From Krasilnikovozyma curviuscula (taxonomy: Eukaryota > Basidiomycota > Tremellomycetes > Cystofilobasidiales > Mrakiaceae): a stretch of 64,000 nucleotides of DNA. Below are positions 1 through 11,816 of this stretch, in pieces. The stretch is taken from the NCBI GenBank assembly GCA_014825775.1, contig MVAQ01000037.1, forward strand, positions 62,001-126,000, read 5' to 3'. Below the pieces are notes generated by a model, which was not told the DNA's origin, did no database searches, and saw nothing but the letters and a program-made list of their open reading frames with translations. Every line of letters begins with the position of its first letter. The first letter of the stretch is position 1. The translations under genes and the position numbers were made by a program.

Positions 1-3000
1 GTTCAGGAGCAGCATCTGCAGCGAGCTCAGTTTCAACCAGCTTGCTGATGTCGTAACTGGTTCCTCCATCTGGTTCGATGTAAGAGTATCGGATCTTCTC
101 TTCTCCTGGTCCAGATCCTGGTTGGCCAACAAAGAGACGGGAGCTCCTTATTGTCCCTCTGTCTGCAAGAACAATGTCAACACCTTGACTGGAGTTGGCC
201 TGGGCCGAGAGAATGGCATTCTGAGTAGCCCGGGATGCCGCTCGTTGAGCGGCGATGATTTGCTGGCGAGTAGGAGCTATTTGTTGATGAGAAACATCTG
301 AAGTCGTTGGTGAACCAATGGTTTCCAGAGAACTCTTGGCCTTGATGGTTGAGGCAACTGAGAGGCGTGGAGACAGAGCGACCGAACCTCTAGGACTCTC
401 GGTACCGCCACTCATTGAAAGCCTAGCATCCTCCACGAGGATAGAAGATCTCGAACGACGCTGAGTAAGTGACGGGCTTCTGGCAACTGTAGTTCTACGG
501 AGAACGAAGACAGGGTCGGACGGTTGAATGTGTTCGTTTGAGGGAACTCCAAGGTCGCGAGATTTTCGGCGTGATTCCGCCGTTGGTGATTTATCAAAAG
601 ATTTGATCATAGGCGGAGTCGCGTAACAATCCATAATTTTGGAGGATGGGAGAAGCATTTTTTCTGGGCACGAAAAGCCAAAACATGTCAGCGATCAGAT
701 ATTGTCAATTTGAAAACGTATGGTAAGCTTACCTCCTTCATTGGGTATGATGACAGCAAGACCGTATTGAACTCTCTTGTTCCAACTTCTTCTTTTAGTG
801 CCAGCTCCGCTCCTCTCTCTGTCTTCAACCTCATCACCACCTTCAACTACACCTTCTCCAATGCCAAATCGGTCGAATCCCCCTTCTATCACTTCAGCAA
901 CAGTGGTATTCGTAGGGAACACCAATAAGCGCTTCCTTTCCATTTGGGAAACGCCAGGCGATGGTGGTACAATGTTTGGTGAGTTGGGATTTGAAGAAGG
1001 GGATAGGACAGAGTTGCGAAGATGGGCTTTGGGAACGATAGCCTCTGTCTGAGGGTCGAAGACTAGACCTTCTGGAAGATCTCTAGGATGGATAAGCAGT
1101 TGCAGTGTAAATCTTCCTGTTGCAACTTGAGTTATAGCACCTGGTTGGAAGGAGTCTCTGGCAGATGAAGAGGTGGATATAAGATTCGGAACTTGATCTT
1201 GTTCTTCCAAAGCTTCGAGTTGACTCGTTGCGATTCTTCTATTTAGGTAGAACTTTACCACCGTGTCATCACTGTAATCACCGAGTTTGGTGATGGCCGG
1301 CATCATACTTAATTGACTGGCGACGCTAGAAATGCTCCCGACCGAGGATCGCTTCACGGTGGGCAGATCTCGAGAGTTTTCCTCCTGTTGTTCTTTGTTG
1401 ATTTGGTTGAAAACGCTGAGTGGTTGAGAATCGTCTGATAACACAGTCTCTTCGCCATCGACGCCCTTGATTGACAAGCTGAACGAGGAGACGCTTTCTC
1501 CATTGCCAAGTCTAAATCGCTGAATGGACTGCTTAATGAGCTCGCTGGTTGTGGTGGCTTCGTTCAAGAGAACTGTCTTGAAAGTAACCTCGCTGTCGAT
1601 AGTGTTTCCTGCGAAGATTCTGAGAACACTGAGAACCGGTTGCTGGACGTTTTCTCCGCCAGCATCCGTCGAGAGATTTGGTGACATGCTGACACCAGCG
1701 GGAAGGATGATACTAGCCGGTCTTCCAATTCTAGCACCAGTAACCCCCAAACCAGCCTGGCTTAATCTTTTCTGAGCACTGTTGTGAGCAACAGCTTTCG
1801 CTGCTTGGGTACCGAAGCTGAGACTAGCATCACCTTCAGTCGGTGATTTGATGGGAGTTTGAGACAGGTACTGAAGATAAAGTTCTTGTTGCTTTTGGTC
1901 GATCTGCTGCATTCGAATACCATGAGAGCTGGGTGCTGGACCAATCGGAGAGCTGCTGCCTGGTGGGGGCGACAGCAGCGATCTTCGGTTAGAGTCAAAT
2001 GATGATGAGGCAGAGTTTCTTGATTGAGTAGTCTGAGAGGAAATCAAGTAATGATATAAGTCAGCGATGTGAGATGCGCCAATGAGAAACGAAAGCTATA
2101 CTCACATCGTCTTCACTCTCCCGTTCAACACCCTCACTCTCGACAGTACTCCCACCACTTCCACTAGCTTTGATGCTTCCACCCGAAGCCTTTCGATCCT
2201 TCTTCTTGAACAATCCGCTGAATACTCCACCACTACCGGAGCTTTTCCTCTTCTTCTCCTTGATATTTCCAGCCTGAGAGCTGCTTTCGTCTCCAGCAGG
2301 GCCATCGGTAGGAGTAGCAGACCTCGCAGAGCTGGCGGATACAGATCTTGGTCTATCAACTATGTTACCAATAGAAGGAGCGGATGTGGCAGTAGTCGGC
2401 GATGAAGATACAGAGAGACTCTGTCCTGGAGGTGATCTAGCGACGGCTGGAGTAGCGCTGAGCTTTTTAGTACCTTCTCCTGCGAACTCAGGATCGAGAA
2501 TTTCCCTGCTTGGACTTGATCTCATCTGATTAGAAGTTGGTGACGGTGTGTAACGAGATGACTGGAGTTGCGACTGGAGTTGCGGCGCGTAAAGGATTGG
2601 GTGAGGTTGTTGGGTAACAGAAGAAGCGATTGGTGAGCTGAGCTCTTCAGGTGAGTCAGTTCTTGGGATTGCTGAAGAAGAATGTGTTGGAGGAGCGAAT
2701 GGATTGTTGGAACCAGGTTGAGGAGGTGACGCGGCTGGGAAGTCGTACATGTTGGTGTTGTCATCGTCGTCGTTTTCCGCCTCGTATGTGTATTCCATGT
2801 CTGTGACTTTGTCTTCGTCAAAGGGGTTCGTGATAACCATGGTCCTGTCACCACCGACTCCAGCACCAGCAACTTCCTTCAACGTCCCGTCACCTTCGTC
2901 AAACAACTCGCTGCTGCTCATGGAGGCTCTCAGAGCACGGGAGGCCATCTCTGCAGCGTAGTTGGTTTCATGAACAGCTTGGCGATCTTGGAGTGATTGT

Positions 3001-4150
3001 GCTTGTGACTGAAGTGCTGCGGAGTCCTCCCAGCTCATCCCGTCGTCTGGTTCCAGATTCATGGGATCTTGGAGAGGCGTGCCGAACTCTTCCTCCTCAT
3101 CTTCTCCCTCTTCGTCAGTTGGGTGATCATGGTCACCTTCTTCACCTTCAAGAAGACCGAGTTCTTCATCTTCCTCTCCTTCCTCGTCGCTCCAATCACT
3201 GCCTTCGCCTGGGTGGTCGACATAGGTAGGTTGCCCAAACAGCACTGTTCGTTTCCTCTTCACACCAGGTACCTCTGGCCCAAAGTCCTCGTCTTCTGAC
3301 TGATCTGATTGTGGTGAGAGGGCACGTGCTGCATGGAACGAGTTTCTGAATGCGAGTCGAGGTGGATATTGTGAAGTCGTCTTGTAGTCAATACCAGCTT
3401 TTTCTTCGGCGGTCGAAGCAGCGCGCTGCAAGTTGGAGGTTTTGTCGCAGAAAACGACGTGAGACCAGAATTTGGAAGTTACAATGAAGTTGAAAAAGAC
3501 TACTTACGTCAACATTGACACCTTTGTTCCACCTAGCCAGCCTTTCCCAGGGCGTCTCAATGTTTTCAGCTGGAATATATCCCACATCCTCCGTCTTGAG
3601 GACTTTGACCAACCACCAGTACGAGTTGATATCTTCTAGCAAAATCAGAGAATCTCCCTTCACTACTGAGGCTTGGCCTGGTACTGTTGCAGCAAACGTG
3701 TGCCTGACGTGCCGAACGTAACCAGGGGGCGTAAGGCGGAATGGGGTTTCAAAGACCATGAATTCAAAGATCACAACAAAAAATTAGCATACCATCATCC
3801 TGCCTGATCTACCGAGCCGGCAATGGGTCTCTCTGAGTTTGAGAAGGCAGCTCAAACGCGAAAATAGACCGCTGACCATAAGGAGAAAAATCACGTACAG
3901 AGCATAGGTCAAACTGAAGTCGATATCTGGATCTATTGAAGCTGATGACTGGAAAAATAGAAAAGGAAATATAATTAGTGACGAAGTTTCTGATGGCTCT
4001 TAAAAAGTTGATACTCACAGATTCGTCACTGTATCCATCCTCCTCGTCGAGTTCATCAGATCTGTGTTCTCCCTCCTCATCCTCCTCCTCGTCGTCCCCT
4101 CGGCTGATCGTAATCCTCAACTCTGGCCGCTGTTGTGATTCTTGTGCCAT
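1..4150 (-). CDS. Tea4/Bud14-like SH3 and Ras-association polarity scaffold (3' end off window)
   Basis: Probable cell-polarity scaffold. Exons on the minus strand: 4150-4019, 3948-3899, 3703-3508, 3425-2106, 2032-733 and 663 to beyond base 1; all junction phases agree, giving about 1,220 residues so far. An acidic N-terminus leads into a short DPDIDF segment and an SH3 domain (HTFAATVPGQ.., NSYWWLVKVL, GYIPAENIETP, then ERLARWNKG). The SH3 plus the following LERLAR-type tail is characteristic of the Tea4/Bud14 family, which ties microtubule ends or PP1 to polarity sites. An acidic stretch with a VLFGQPTYV motif follows. Further on, two regions resemble Ras-association/ubiquitin-like folds (around VLSVLRIFAG and around RFTLQLLIHP). 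The start is the first in-frame ATG. The frame is open to the window edge, so the C-terminus is missing. Family assignment is by eye; the RA calls are less certain than the SH3. Confidence 0.72.
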
Positions 4151-4361
4151 CCGCTCTGGTGAGAACAAAATTAGGGTATCAATTGAAGAGAGAGGTATGA
4201 AAAGGGGTATTGGTCAAAGTCACCCTCGCGCAGGGCCAGCAGGCGCAGCAGAACCTCGCGCTGTTAAATAAGGTTTACTGACATTGTTATTGAGGCGCAA
4301 GAAAGGTGAAATATATACTGGATATCTAGTATCGATTTGACTCATATGGTAGACTAGAGCC

Positions 4362-6998
4362 TCAAAAGTCTGCTAGCTCGTAGCCAAAGATGGCTGACAG
4401 GTCGCGCGACCATTTGTCAGGCTCGTCAGAGACGATATCGAAAGGTGCAGGGTCGGGAAGAGTACTGGGCATAGCAACATTTTGATATGAGGTGGGTGTA
4501 GAGAAAGAAACAGGGACAGACTGAGAGCCTGCATCAGCATTGCTCGCTCTTTGCAATGTCTGTAAACAAACGCGTCATTAGAACCGACACAATCAACAGA
4601 AAGAATCAGAAAATACATGGAAGCCTTACACCTAAGGCATTCTTCAAGCCGGAAGTACAAAACTCTCCCCAGGCCCACCCAAGTTGGTGCAGTGCCTCGA
4701 CAACCCACATTACTTCGCGCTGCTTGGTTTCGTAGTTCCATGCACCACCGGCTGCCGGTATACTAGCTAGAAATGTCGCAACATGTTCAAGCTCACTATG
4801 AGAGTGAAGTTGGAGATATCAGTAACGATTATGATATCGACTACCAATACGTTAATACTTACATCAGCAACTGATTTCCTCCTCTCAAATCGCCGGTATC
4901 AATACACCCTCCTACCTCGGCAGCACACCTCCTACATGCACCAAGGGTCAACTCGAGACTCTGAACAGCGAGTGGCTGGAGTTCGCGACAGACCGCTCCG
5001 TAGGGCTGGATCGTTTTCTACCCGCGAAGCAACAACGAGGTAAGGTGAGCACTATTGTATCAAGCAAGAGATCCTGACAGAACACACATTGATGGTTATA
5101 AGCGACAAAGCTGTGATGGTTGTAACAATTGCACCCCAATAATGCGCCCCTTCACCATCCCTCTTATCCATATTCGTTCTCGGTGGACCCTCCCTGCTCT
5201 TCCTGACACCCAACTCATTGGTCTCCTCAAACACGGCCAAGCCCCACCGCATGAGATTCTGCAACTCTCTCCATGCGGAATAAGCCTGTTGTGTCAGGAT
5301 CGAAGGGAATTCTGCGGGCTGACGCCCGTGCAGACAATGTTCGAACTCTGTTTTGATGTCGATCGCGGTGCCGGTAATGAGTGTTCCTATAAGGACAGTC
5401 GTCATTCCTGTCGGAATTGTGGTGAGAATTGAGTTCACTTCAGGAAGCATGGGATAGTATTTGAACAGTTTCGCCTTCCAGCTGAAAAGAGAGTGCCGTG
5501 ATTAGTGGTCGATGGCTCATCAAAAGTCAGAGCGAACAAATGCAACTCTCACTTGGGTTTCGTACTCATGGTGTTACGGTCAAAGTTATACAGCACGTTC
5601 TGAAGCCTGTATACCTCGGAATCGCCATCTAGCGTCAAACCCAATAAAGTCGATGGATGGATACCTTCAGGTGCGGTCGATGACGCATCGAGAATCGATT
5701 GTAGCAGCTGTGCAGAGTTTTGAAGAATCAACATTTGCTGTGAGGTGTCCTAGTGCTCCAAAAGTGCGGCGTCAGTTCTTCTGAATTGAACGGGGGAGCA
5801 GATAGGCAAAAGACATGAGTAGACAGAACTGACTTTCTTTACGTGCTCATCCTTTGCAATCCGCTTCCTCCACATCAGCAGTCCAATAGCCATGTTCAAA
5901 ACCATAACACCTTCGTTGCTCGGGATTCGCTGGAAGCCATGTTCGTCGATGAGGAGAAGTGCGTGATCAAGCAGAATTTGACAGGCAATTTCTCGTTTCT
6001 GGCCGACTGCTTCCATGTCTTCGAGATCTGTTCCAATAATGAGAGGATTTTCCGTAAATCTGCATCAAAAGAACTCAGTCAACTTGATCACCTTGATCAC
6101 GTTGGTGAAACATTCAGAGCTGAGTAGTATACTTACCGAGCTCCCATCGTGCAGGCAATCATTGACAGCGGCGGCATTCTCCGCGCTTTTTCCTCAGTAC
6201 CATGCTCTATTCTACCATCCGAGACCCAAACCTCAATATCCTCGTATAGCCTCTCCATCTGCTTGTTGGTCAACATATCCCGTAGGAACTGGGCTTTCAC
6301 CAAGAATGACCGAATGAGGTCCTTTCCAAGTGCCCTGGCGATAGTCTGGGAGTAGAGAATTGAGGCAGATGAAGAGGATGAGGGGAGGTTTGGGTCGAAG
6401 GGGGGCGTCAATGATGAGTCTGAGGTTAGGGATTGCATCGCGGTTGCAGCTTTGAAGAGTTTGCGAGCGTCAATGGATTGGGTGGTGCTGATAAGATGGA
6501 GATAAAATCAGAATGATAATAAACGGTTCTTCAGAGAATTTGCTTACCATTTCAAACCTAAAGGTAGGCGGAGAGTGAAGGTTAGTAACAGTCCACAATG
6601 CGCATGAAACCTTGGCTAATCTCCGGACTGACCTCTAGAGGCACACTTGCTACATCCTTTGGATTTATCTGTTAATTCGTTGAGGTTGCACTTGACGCGA
6701 CGTTCTCGGCATCTGTTCAAAGGAGGGTTGGTCAGGGTTCAGGTTGCCCACAACGAGGCGAGCAATGTTCCAGTTCTCACTTGTCACAGCTCACAAATTG
6801 CTTTCCTGTAAGGATATGAATCAAGAGGAGGAGAAGCGGTCAGTAGGAGCCAGCCACTACGAACGAGTTGACGATACGAAGGAGGGACGGTGGTTAGCCC
6901 GGCGACTTACGTTTCTTCTTCACCTCCGCTGTGTTGTTGCCTCCCTTCTTCAACCGGACTGGACCAGTTGAAGAGTCTGTTTGTACAGGAGAGTTCAT
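4362..6998 (-). CDS. Zn2Cys6 fungal transcription factor
   Basis: Nuclear DNA-binding regulator of the Gal4-type binuclear zinc cluster class. The first five exons are 6998-6911, 6805-6781 (25 nt), 6712-6633, 6557-6548 (10 nt) and 6487-6137; further exons continue to the stop at 4362. Joined, residues about 38-70 read CDKC-RERRVKC-(11)-CSKC-ASRGLKC, so all six zinc ligands are present with spacing C2C6C11C2C6C, preceded by a basic KKKRK patch. The middle part (QTIARALGKDLIRSF, LPLL-type helices around 5,750-6,020) resembles the all-helical middle homology region of this family. The acidic C-terminus (DPAPFDIVSDEPDKW..) could be an activation region. The start ATG gives a short basic leader before the cluster. 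The target genes are unknown. The GNAT gene diverges 680 bp away, and that is the only positional hint. Confidence 0.85.
6548..6557 (-). other. 10-nt microexon completing the zinc cluster
   Basis: On the minus strand an intron ending ..ACCTTTAG is followed by GTTTGAAATG and then a canonical gtaagc donor. Including these ten bases joins AGA G to GT TTG AAA TG and on to C ACC, giving R-G-L-K-C and so the sixth zinc ligand. Skipping it would shift the frame and lose that cysteine. Confidence 0.75.
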
Positions 6999-7679
6999 TG
7001 CGAGACCTCGACGTTATGTGCTGAGCCAGTATCACGCAGACCAGACTAGAAACTGAAAGTGAATCCGGTCGTCCACAGTCGAGTCCGACGAGGCTATCAG
7101 GAATTTTGTTAGACGAGCATATGGGACATGAACTTACAATTTTGAATATGGATGTTTAAAGGAGACACCTACCTCGAGTCTTAAGCTCGGCAGGCGTTGG
7201 CGTTGAGTTGGGCTCTCGCTACCTGACCCGAACCCGACAGCAGTGGCCGCTCGTTCCTTGGGCGGCACGGTCTCAACCTTGGTAGAGGAGACAAAACCAT
7301 TCAAGCTTTGTCTTATATGATTTGAAAATCCATCAAATAATGTCTGACTCGACCACAAAGCAGCTTCTTGGTCGTGGACAGGAGCTAATGACGACCCTGT
7401 CACGCAGAAAGATCAGCCACAAAAGTAAACCAAAACAAGTGCAGGCTTTTTGTTTTTATTTATGAAAACAAGACTGACTCATGGCCCCACTTCCCCCTTT
7501 CTGTAGTGGAACCAGCCCGCAAACATGCCGGCCGATTGACGGGTAGACCGGCTTAGTCATAGAGGACCGTTTATCCCAGAATCTGACTCGACGGCGGACT
7601 GTCGCGTATGCCCATATATATTAACCTGCCCAGGGTCTTTCTTCAACGCTCAGCACCGAAGTCAAGAAAGAATATCAAG
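6999..7679. other. Divergent intergenic region
   Basis: This 680-base gap lies between the divergent starts of the Zn2Cys6 regulator and the GNAT gene. An 89-codon minus ORF (7134-7403) is present but has no recognisable domain, and I do not call it. The GNAT side carries a TATA-like element. The rest most likely holds the two promoters and 5' leaders. Confidence 0.5.
7613..7622 (+). promoter_or_regulatory. TATA-like element upstream of the GNAT gene
   Basis: The run ATATATATT begins about 65 bases before the GNAT start codon, on the coding side of the divergent gap. The position suits a core promoter TATA element; no transcript evidence is available. Confidence 0.35.
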
Positions 7680-8733
7680 ATGGCCCCGTACTTAAACTCG
7701 TACTTGCCAGCAACAGGCTGTACTGATCCTACGATCCACCTGGACACGCCTGCAGACAATTATGACTTCAACTTTTGCTTGACTGGTGCACCTATCGCTC
7801 CGATGAAACAAGCTGGGCACCTTGTCGAGCTCAGACCATTAGTAGTGAGCAACTTCTCCTCCTTATAGCCCGCCTTGTGTGGTTGATTTCGAGCTTGAAC
7901 TAAACTGGGAGCACTCTTGTCGCATCAGCCCTCCATCTATGCTCAGACAGTCTTCGAGGAATTTTTACCGTTCCCTGATCAATTCAAGTACTGTGCCACA
8001 GCTAAACGTTGGGAAACGCTTGGAGAACTTGCTCTGTTTCTCGAGGCATATCGTCGAAATCCCGTACATTCTCATATTACAGCTCATTCCCAGCCTGCAA
8101 CTTTTCCCTTGACTGACAATACACTCATGTTCCCACCTGCGACATTTGGACCATTGTAGGGCTGCCTCTTCTTTGCTATCTTCGATCTCACGAAATCGAC
8201 CCCCGCAGGAAAAGACCCTGTCAACTTCCCAGGCGCTTTCGCAGGTCTCATCTGCCTCCAATCATCCATTCAAGAGCAGCTTAGTGCAGAAGTAGGCTTC
8301 GTTATGGTGTAAGTTCCTCTTCCTCTTTGTGTCTATGGATACTGTGCTGACTCGTGCCGCGTTACATCCAAGACTCCCACCATTTCAGCGCACTCACGTC
8401 TTGACGCAGTCCTGCTCATTATTCCTCCAAAAATGCTTCGCCCTTCCCAACGCAGGAGGGTACGGCCTGCGTCGATTACAATGGCGCGGTATGCCGCAAA
8501 ACTTGTCGTCTCAGGCTGCCGCTCATCGGCTCGGGTTCAAAACAGAGGGCATCACTCGCCTGCTGCTCCTCGCTCTTCCGGGAAAAGTGCATGCAGAGGG
8601 CAGAGAGGGCGATGGTGGGAACGGAAAGGGCAGCGTGGATATATGGATGAGCTCGTTGACATATCAAGATTGGTTGAACGGCGGAGAAGAGCACGTGAAG
8701 GCGCTGGTTGAGCGTAGAACAGTAAAGATCTAG
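7680..8733 (+). CDS. GNAT-family N-acetyltransferase
   Basis: Putative acetyl-CoA-dependent N-acetyltransferase of the RimJ/RimL-like GNAT type; the acceptor is unknown. Exons 7680-7844, 7929-8063, 8160-8308 and 8373-8733 join in phase to 269 residues. Features in order: an N-terminal segment ending HLVELRPLV, PSIYAQTVFEEFL, a central strand CLFFAIFDLTKS followed by GLICLQSSI, then the cofactor-binding region (LPPFQRTHVLTQ) and the hallmark GLRRLQWRGMPQNLSSQAAAHRLGFKTEG-type block, split here as GLRRLQWRG..NLSSQAA..RLGFKTEG, which matches the last conserved GNAT motif. The TAG at 8157-8159 lies in an intron acceptor and is removed by splicing, so the gene is intact. There is no signal peptide or membrane segment, so it is probably cytosolic. 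Confidence 0.82.
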
Positions 8734-9020
8734 ATACTAACTAAAATGCATTGTAGAGAAGAGAACTGGCTTTGTAGACTAGAGGTTGAGATGATGACCA
8801 CCACAAAAATTAAATGTAACGACGTAATTTACTAAGAACCTACTCGAAATGAAACCGTTTTGTATCATTCTTCCTCCCAAGACCTCTTGACCGTGTTGGT
8901 CGAACGAAACTGATCTACTCACCCTGTTCTGAGTAACTTGTGGCGCTACGTTCGAAAGCGACCTTCTCGCTGAGTTCCCGAGGCGACGTCTGTGTCCCTC
9001 CAAGCTCTCAAACCCCTGGA

Positions 9021-10775
9021 ATGCTGAAAACTAGTTGTGCCCGGCACCATGGTCCGATATCCCTAGCGCCCGTCTTTCTCAAAGCTCATTTTTCAACCAC
9101 CCTTTCCCACCGTTCGAAACTCTCCAGTCTTCCCAGAACTATAAACCAGCTCGTTAGCTCCCCCTCGCCCAACCCTCAGAATGGCACAGTTGTAAATGGC
9201 TGGATTCAGGCAATATCGAGGAAGAAGAAAGTCGCTTTCGTCAGGGTCAGCGATGGCACAACGGGAAGGTTTCTGCAGGTGGTCGACAGTGGAAGGAAAT
9301 TCACGGATGGGTGAGGACAACATATTTTCCTCTGAGCTATAACGAGCTAATTGATATGCTTGCTTTACTTGATTAGGCTGCATATAGGAAGCAGTGTGCG
9401 ATTTGTCGGCGATTTGGTTGAAAGCCCTGGTTCGGGGCAGGACTTGGAACTTCAAGTGACAGGATTAGAGATCTTGGGCCATCATGACGATGAAGTGAGT
9501 TGCTTTGCGTCTTTTTGAACGTGTAAAGGTAAGCAGCTGAAGCGGTTTTTGTTTGCTTGTAGTTCTACCCTATTGCGCCTCGAGCAGAGGGCTTTCCGGA
9601 CGACATATTACGCGATTTCGCACATCTTCGAATACGATCAGCAGAAGGGATGGCATTAGCAAGAATTAGAGACTCTCTAGCGAGAGCATTCCATGATTTC
9701 TTCGAGGTAAGGAACATCTGCGGCGCAAGTTCCCACTCATTGACAAAGCCACCGACTCTAACATACTTTTCCAAACTCTTAGGACAATGACTTCCTCCAC
9801 ATCACAACTCCGATTCTTACTTCTTCGGACTGTGAAGGTGCCGGCGAAACATTCGACGTCTCAGCTGCTGGACCCACCCTTACACCTCCAACGTCCTCAT
9901 CCACGACTCCATTTACGCGTGACAAGGGCTTCTTCTCCGTTCCCACACATCTCACAGTATCATCGCAGCTCCACCTAGAATGCATCACCTCCGCTATCTC
10001 ACGGACATACACCCTCTCACCGACGTTCCGGGCTGAACCATCGAACACCTCGCGGCATCTCGCTGAGTTCTGGATGCTGGAAGCTGAAGTATCGTTTACT
10101 TCTAACCTGGATCAAGTGATGGATGTTGTTGAACAAGGAATCAAGAGTGTCCTCAGACGCGTGCTGCGACCTGGCAGTCGGTCGAGGGCGGACTTGGAGC
10201 TGTTTTGGAAGGCGTGTGAGGAGTGGATACCGGATATAGGAATGAGTCTGGAGGACTGTGCGAAGGAGGACAAAGCATGGCACAGAATCACATACTCCCA
10301 CGCTATCGAAATTCTCACTACTCAACTCCGCCAACAACCTCACTTCTTCCAGTATGACCCGAAAGAAGGCATCCAGACAGAACATGAGAAATGGTTGGCC
10401 GGTGAATATTTCAAAGCGCCAGTGTTCATAACGAAGTATCCTGCATCCCAGAAACCTTTCTACATGAAGCCCTCGCCGCCATCATCCACAAGTGAAACGA
10501 CAGTGGAGAATTTCGACTTGATCGTCCCGCGTTATGGTGAACTTGCCGGAGGATCACTGAGAGAAGAGGAAGCTGGCCCTTTGATCAAGGCAATGCAGGA
10601 CCGTAAGATGGATGTCGACAAGTACTCATGGTACCTGGACTTGAGAAGGTTTGGGACCGTCCCTCACGGTGGTTTTGGAATGGGCTGGGAGAGGTTGGTC
10701 TGCTGGATCACGGGGTTGAAGAATATAAAAGAGTCGATTCCGTTTCCTAGGTGGAAAGGAAACTGTAAATTCTGA
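9021..10775 (+). CDS. SLM5: Mitochondrial asparaginyl-tRNA synthetase
   Basis: Charges mitochondrial tRNA-Asn with asparagine. Exons 9021-9310, 9377-9494, 9563-9706 and 9783-10775 join to 514 residues, about the expected size for the organellar enzyme. The basic, acid-free N-terminus starting MLKTSCARHH looks like a mitochondrial presequence. An OB-fold anticodon-binding region follows (VVNGWIQAISRKKKVAFV). The class II catalytic core comes next: motif 2 is clear (FRAEPSNTSRHLAEFWMLEAE, arginine and glutamate both present), as is motif 3 (GFGMGWERLVCWITG, then IPFPR). The combination AEPS..TSRHLAEF with PFPRW at the end fits AsnRS rather than AspRS or LysRS. It converges on the thymidylate kinase gene, with only 60 bases between stop codons. 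The assignment to the mitochondrial paralogue is from the presequence and length. Confidence 0.92.
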
Positions 10776-10835
10776 TGAACTCATTCGTCTTGCTGACTTT
10801 GGCTCGTCGCGGGGAATAGAACAGCGTAATACACC

Positions 10836-11719
10836 TCAGGCACCTTCGACCCAGAGTTTTTCCAGAGGACCTTTTCTCGTATCGTTAACCACAGGCTCGA
10901 CTTCCTTCCAGATCTTTTCCCAGACCTGATCAATTGTCCCACTCGCATCAATCTCCTTCCACTTTGCCTCTCCGTGTGTCTTGTGTACCTTCTTACCGAC
11001 CCACTGGAATTGGTCCTTCACTGCCGCCTGGAATGAAGCAATTTCGTAGCGTTCAGTGCCAAAATCGGCTCGTGTTGAAGTGAGTGAAAGGGGGAGCGAG
11101 AGGAAGAGGGTGATATCGGGGAGAGGGAGACCGGTATCGGATGGGAGGAGGAAAGAGAGTGGCAGAGATTTCTTCACATTTCACATTTAAGGGATTAGTG
11201 TGAGAATAGACTCGGCGTATAAGAATAAGAAGTGGGATACTCACCTTGGCGAGTGAGAACGCCAGGCCGGAGTACGCGTATCGATCACATACTATGGTGG
11301 TCCCTTCAGCCAACAGTCTCTCAATTTCAGCTCTATACCAAACCGTAGCCTTTAGAGATGTATTTAAGTAAGGAGATAAGCAGATTCACGAATACTCACT
11401 TGCATTCCCATCGATTCGCTGAGAACAGCAAATGGATGGCCCTGGCGTCCAGATTCGTTTCTGACTTCAGATATGAGTCAATCGTCTTCCCTATCGATGT
11501 CGTACGCTCTACAGGGAGCAATCGCCCAGAGTAACAGTAGCAAATCAGTATTCTAAACAACTTCAAGCGCGCTGAATTCTCGTTTTCACCTGGGAATTTC
11601 CACCCTACAGTTTTTTTACCAGATTTGTTGAGGTGTTGGATGAGATTTTCAGTCTGAGTAGATTTCCCAGACCTATCCAAACCCTCCAAGACGATAAAGG
11701 TACCTCGAGGTTTCGACAT
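10836..11719 (-). CDS. CDC8: Thymidylate kinase (dTMP kinase)
   Basis: Phosphorylates dTMP to dTDP using ATP, an essential step in dTTP supply. Exons 11719-11590, 11508-11400, 11332-11245 and 11171-10836 join to 220 residues, the normal size. The P-loop is EGLDRSGKST near residue 13. The FPERTTSIGK signature is made by joining exons 1 and 2, the dTMP-binding DRYAYSG follows at the end of exon 3, and the substrate/lid region with LPLPDITLFL follows in exon 4. MSKPRG is the only ATG start in frame. The start lies 97 bases from the divergent COG3 start, so the two probably share a bidirectional promoter. The C-terminus ends KLWVEGA with no targeting signal. Confidence 0.95.
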
Positions 11720-11816
11720 CTTGGGTCGCCGTCGCTGGCTTGACTGCAACCTGCCTCTCAACTTCGACCCAGGGCTTCAAGATCGCCTTTTCCAAGTCCT
11801 ATCTCTGTAAGAAATA

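Noticed and set aside
8151..8160. In-frame stop in the GNAT gene, possible pseudogene
   Set aside because: The TAG is the acceptor of an intron beginning at 8064; splicing keeps the frame and gives an intact enzyme.
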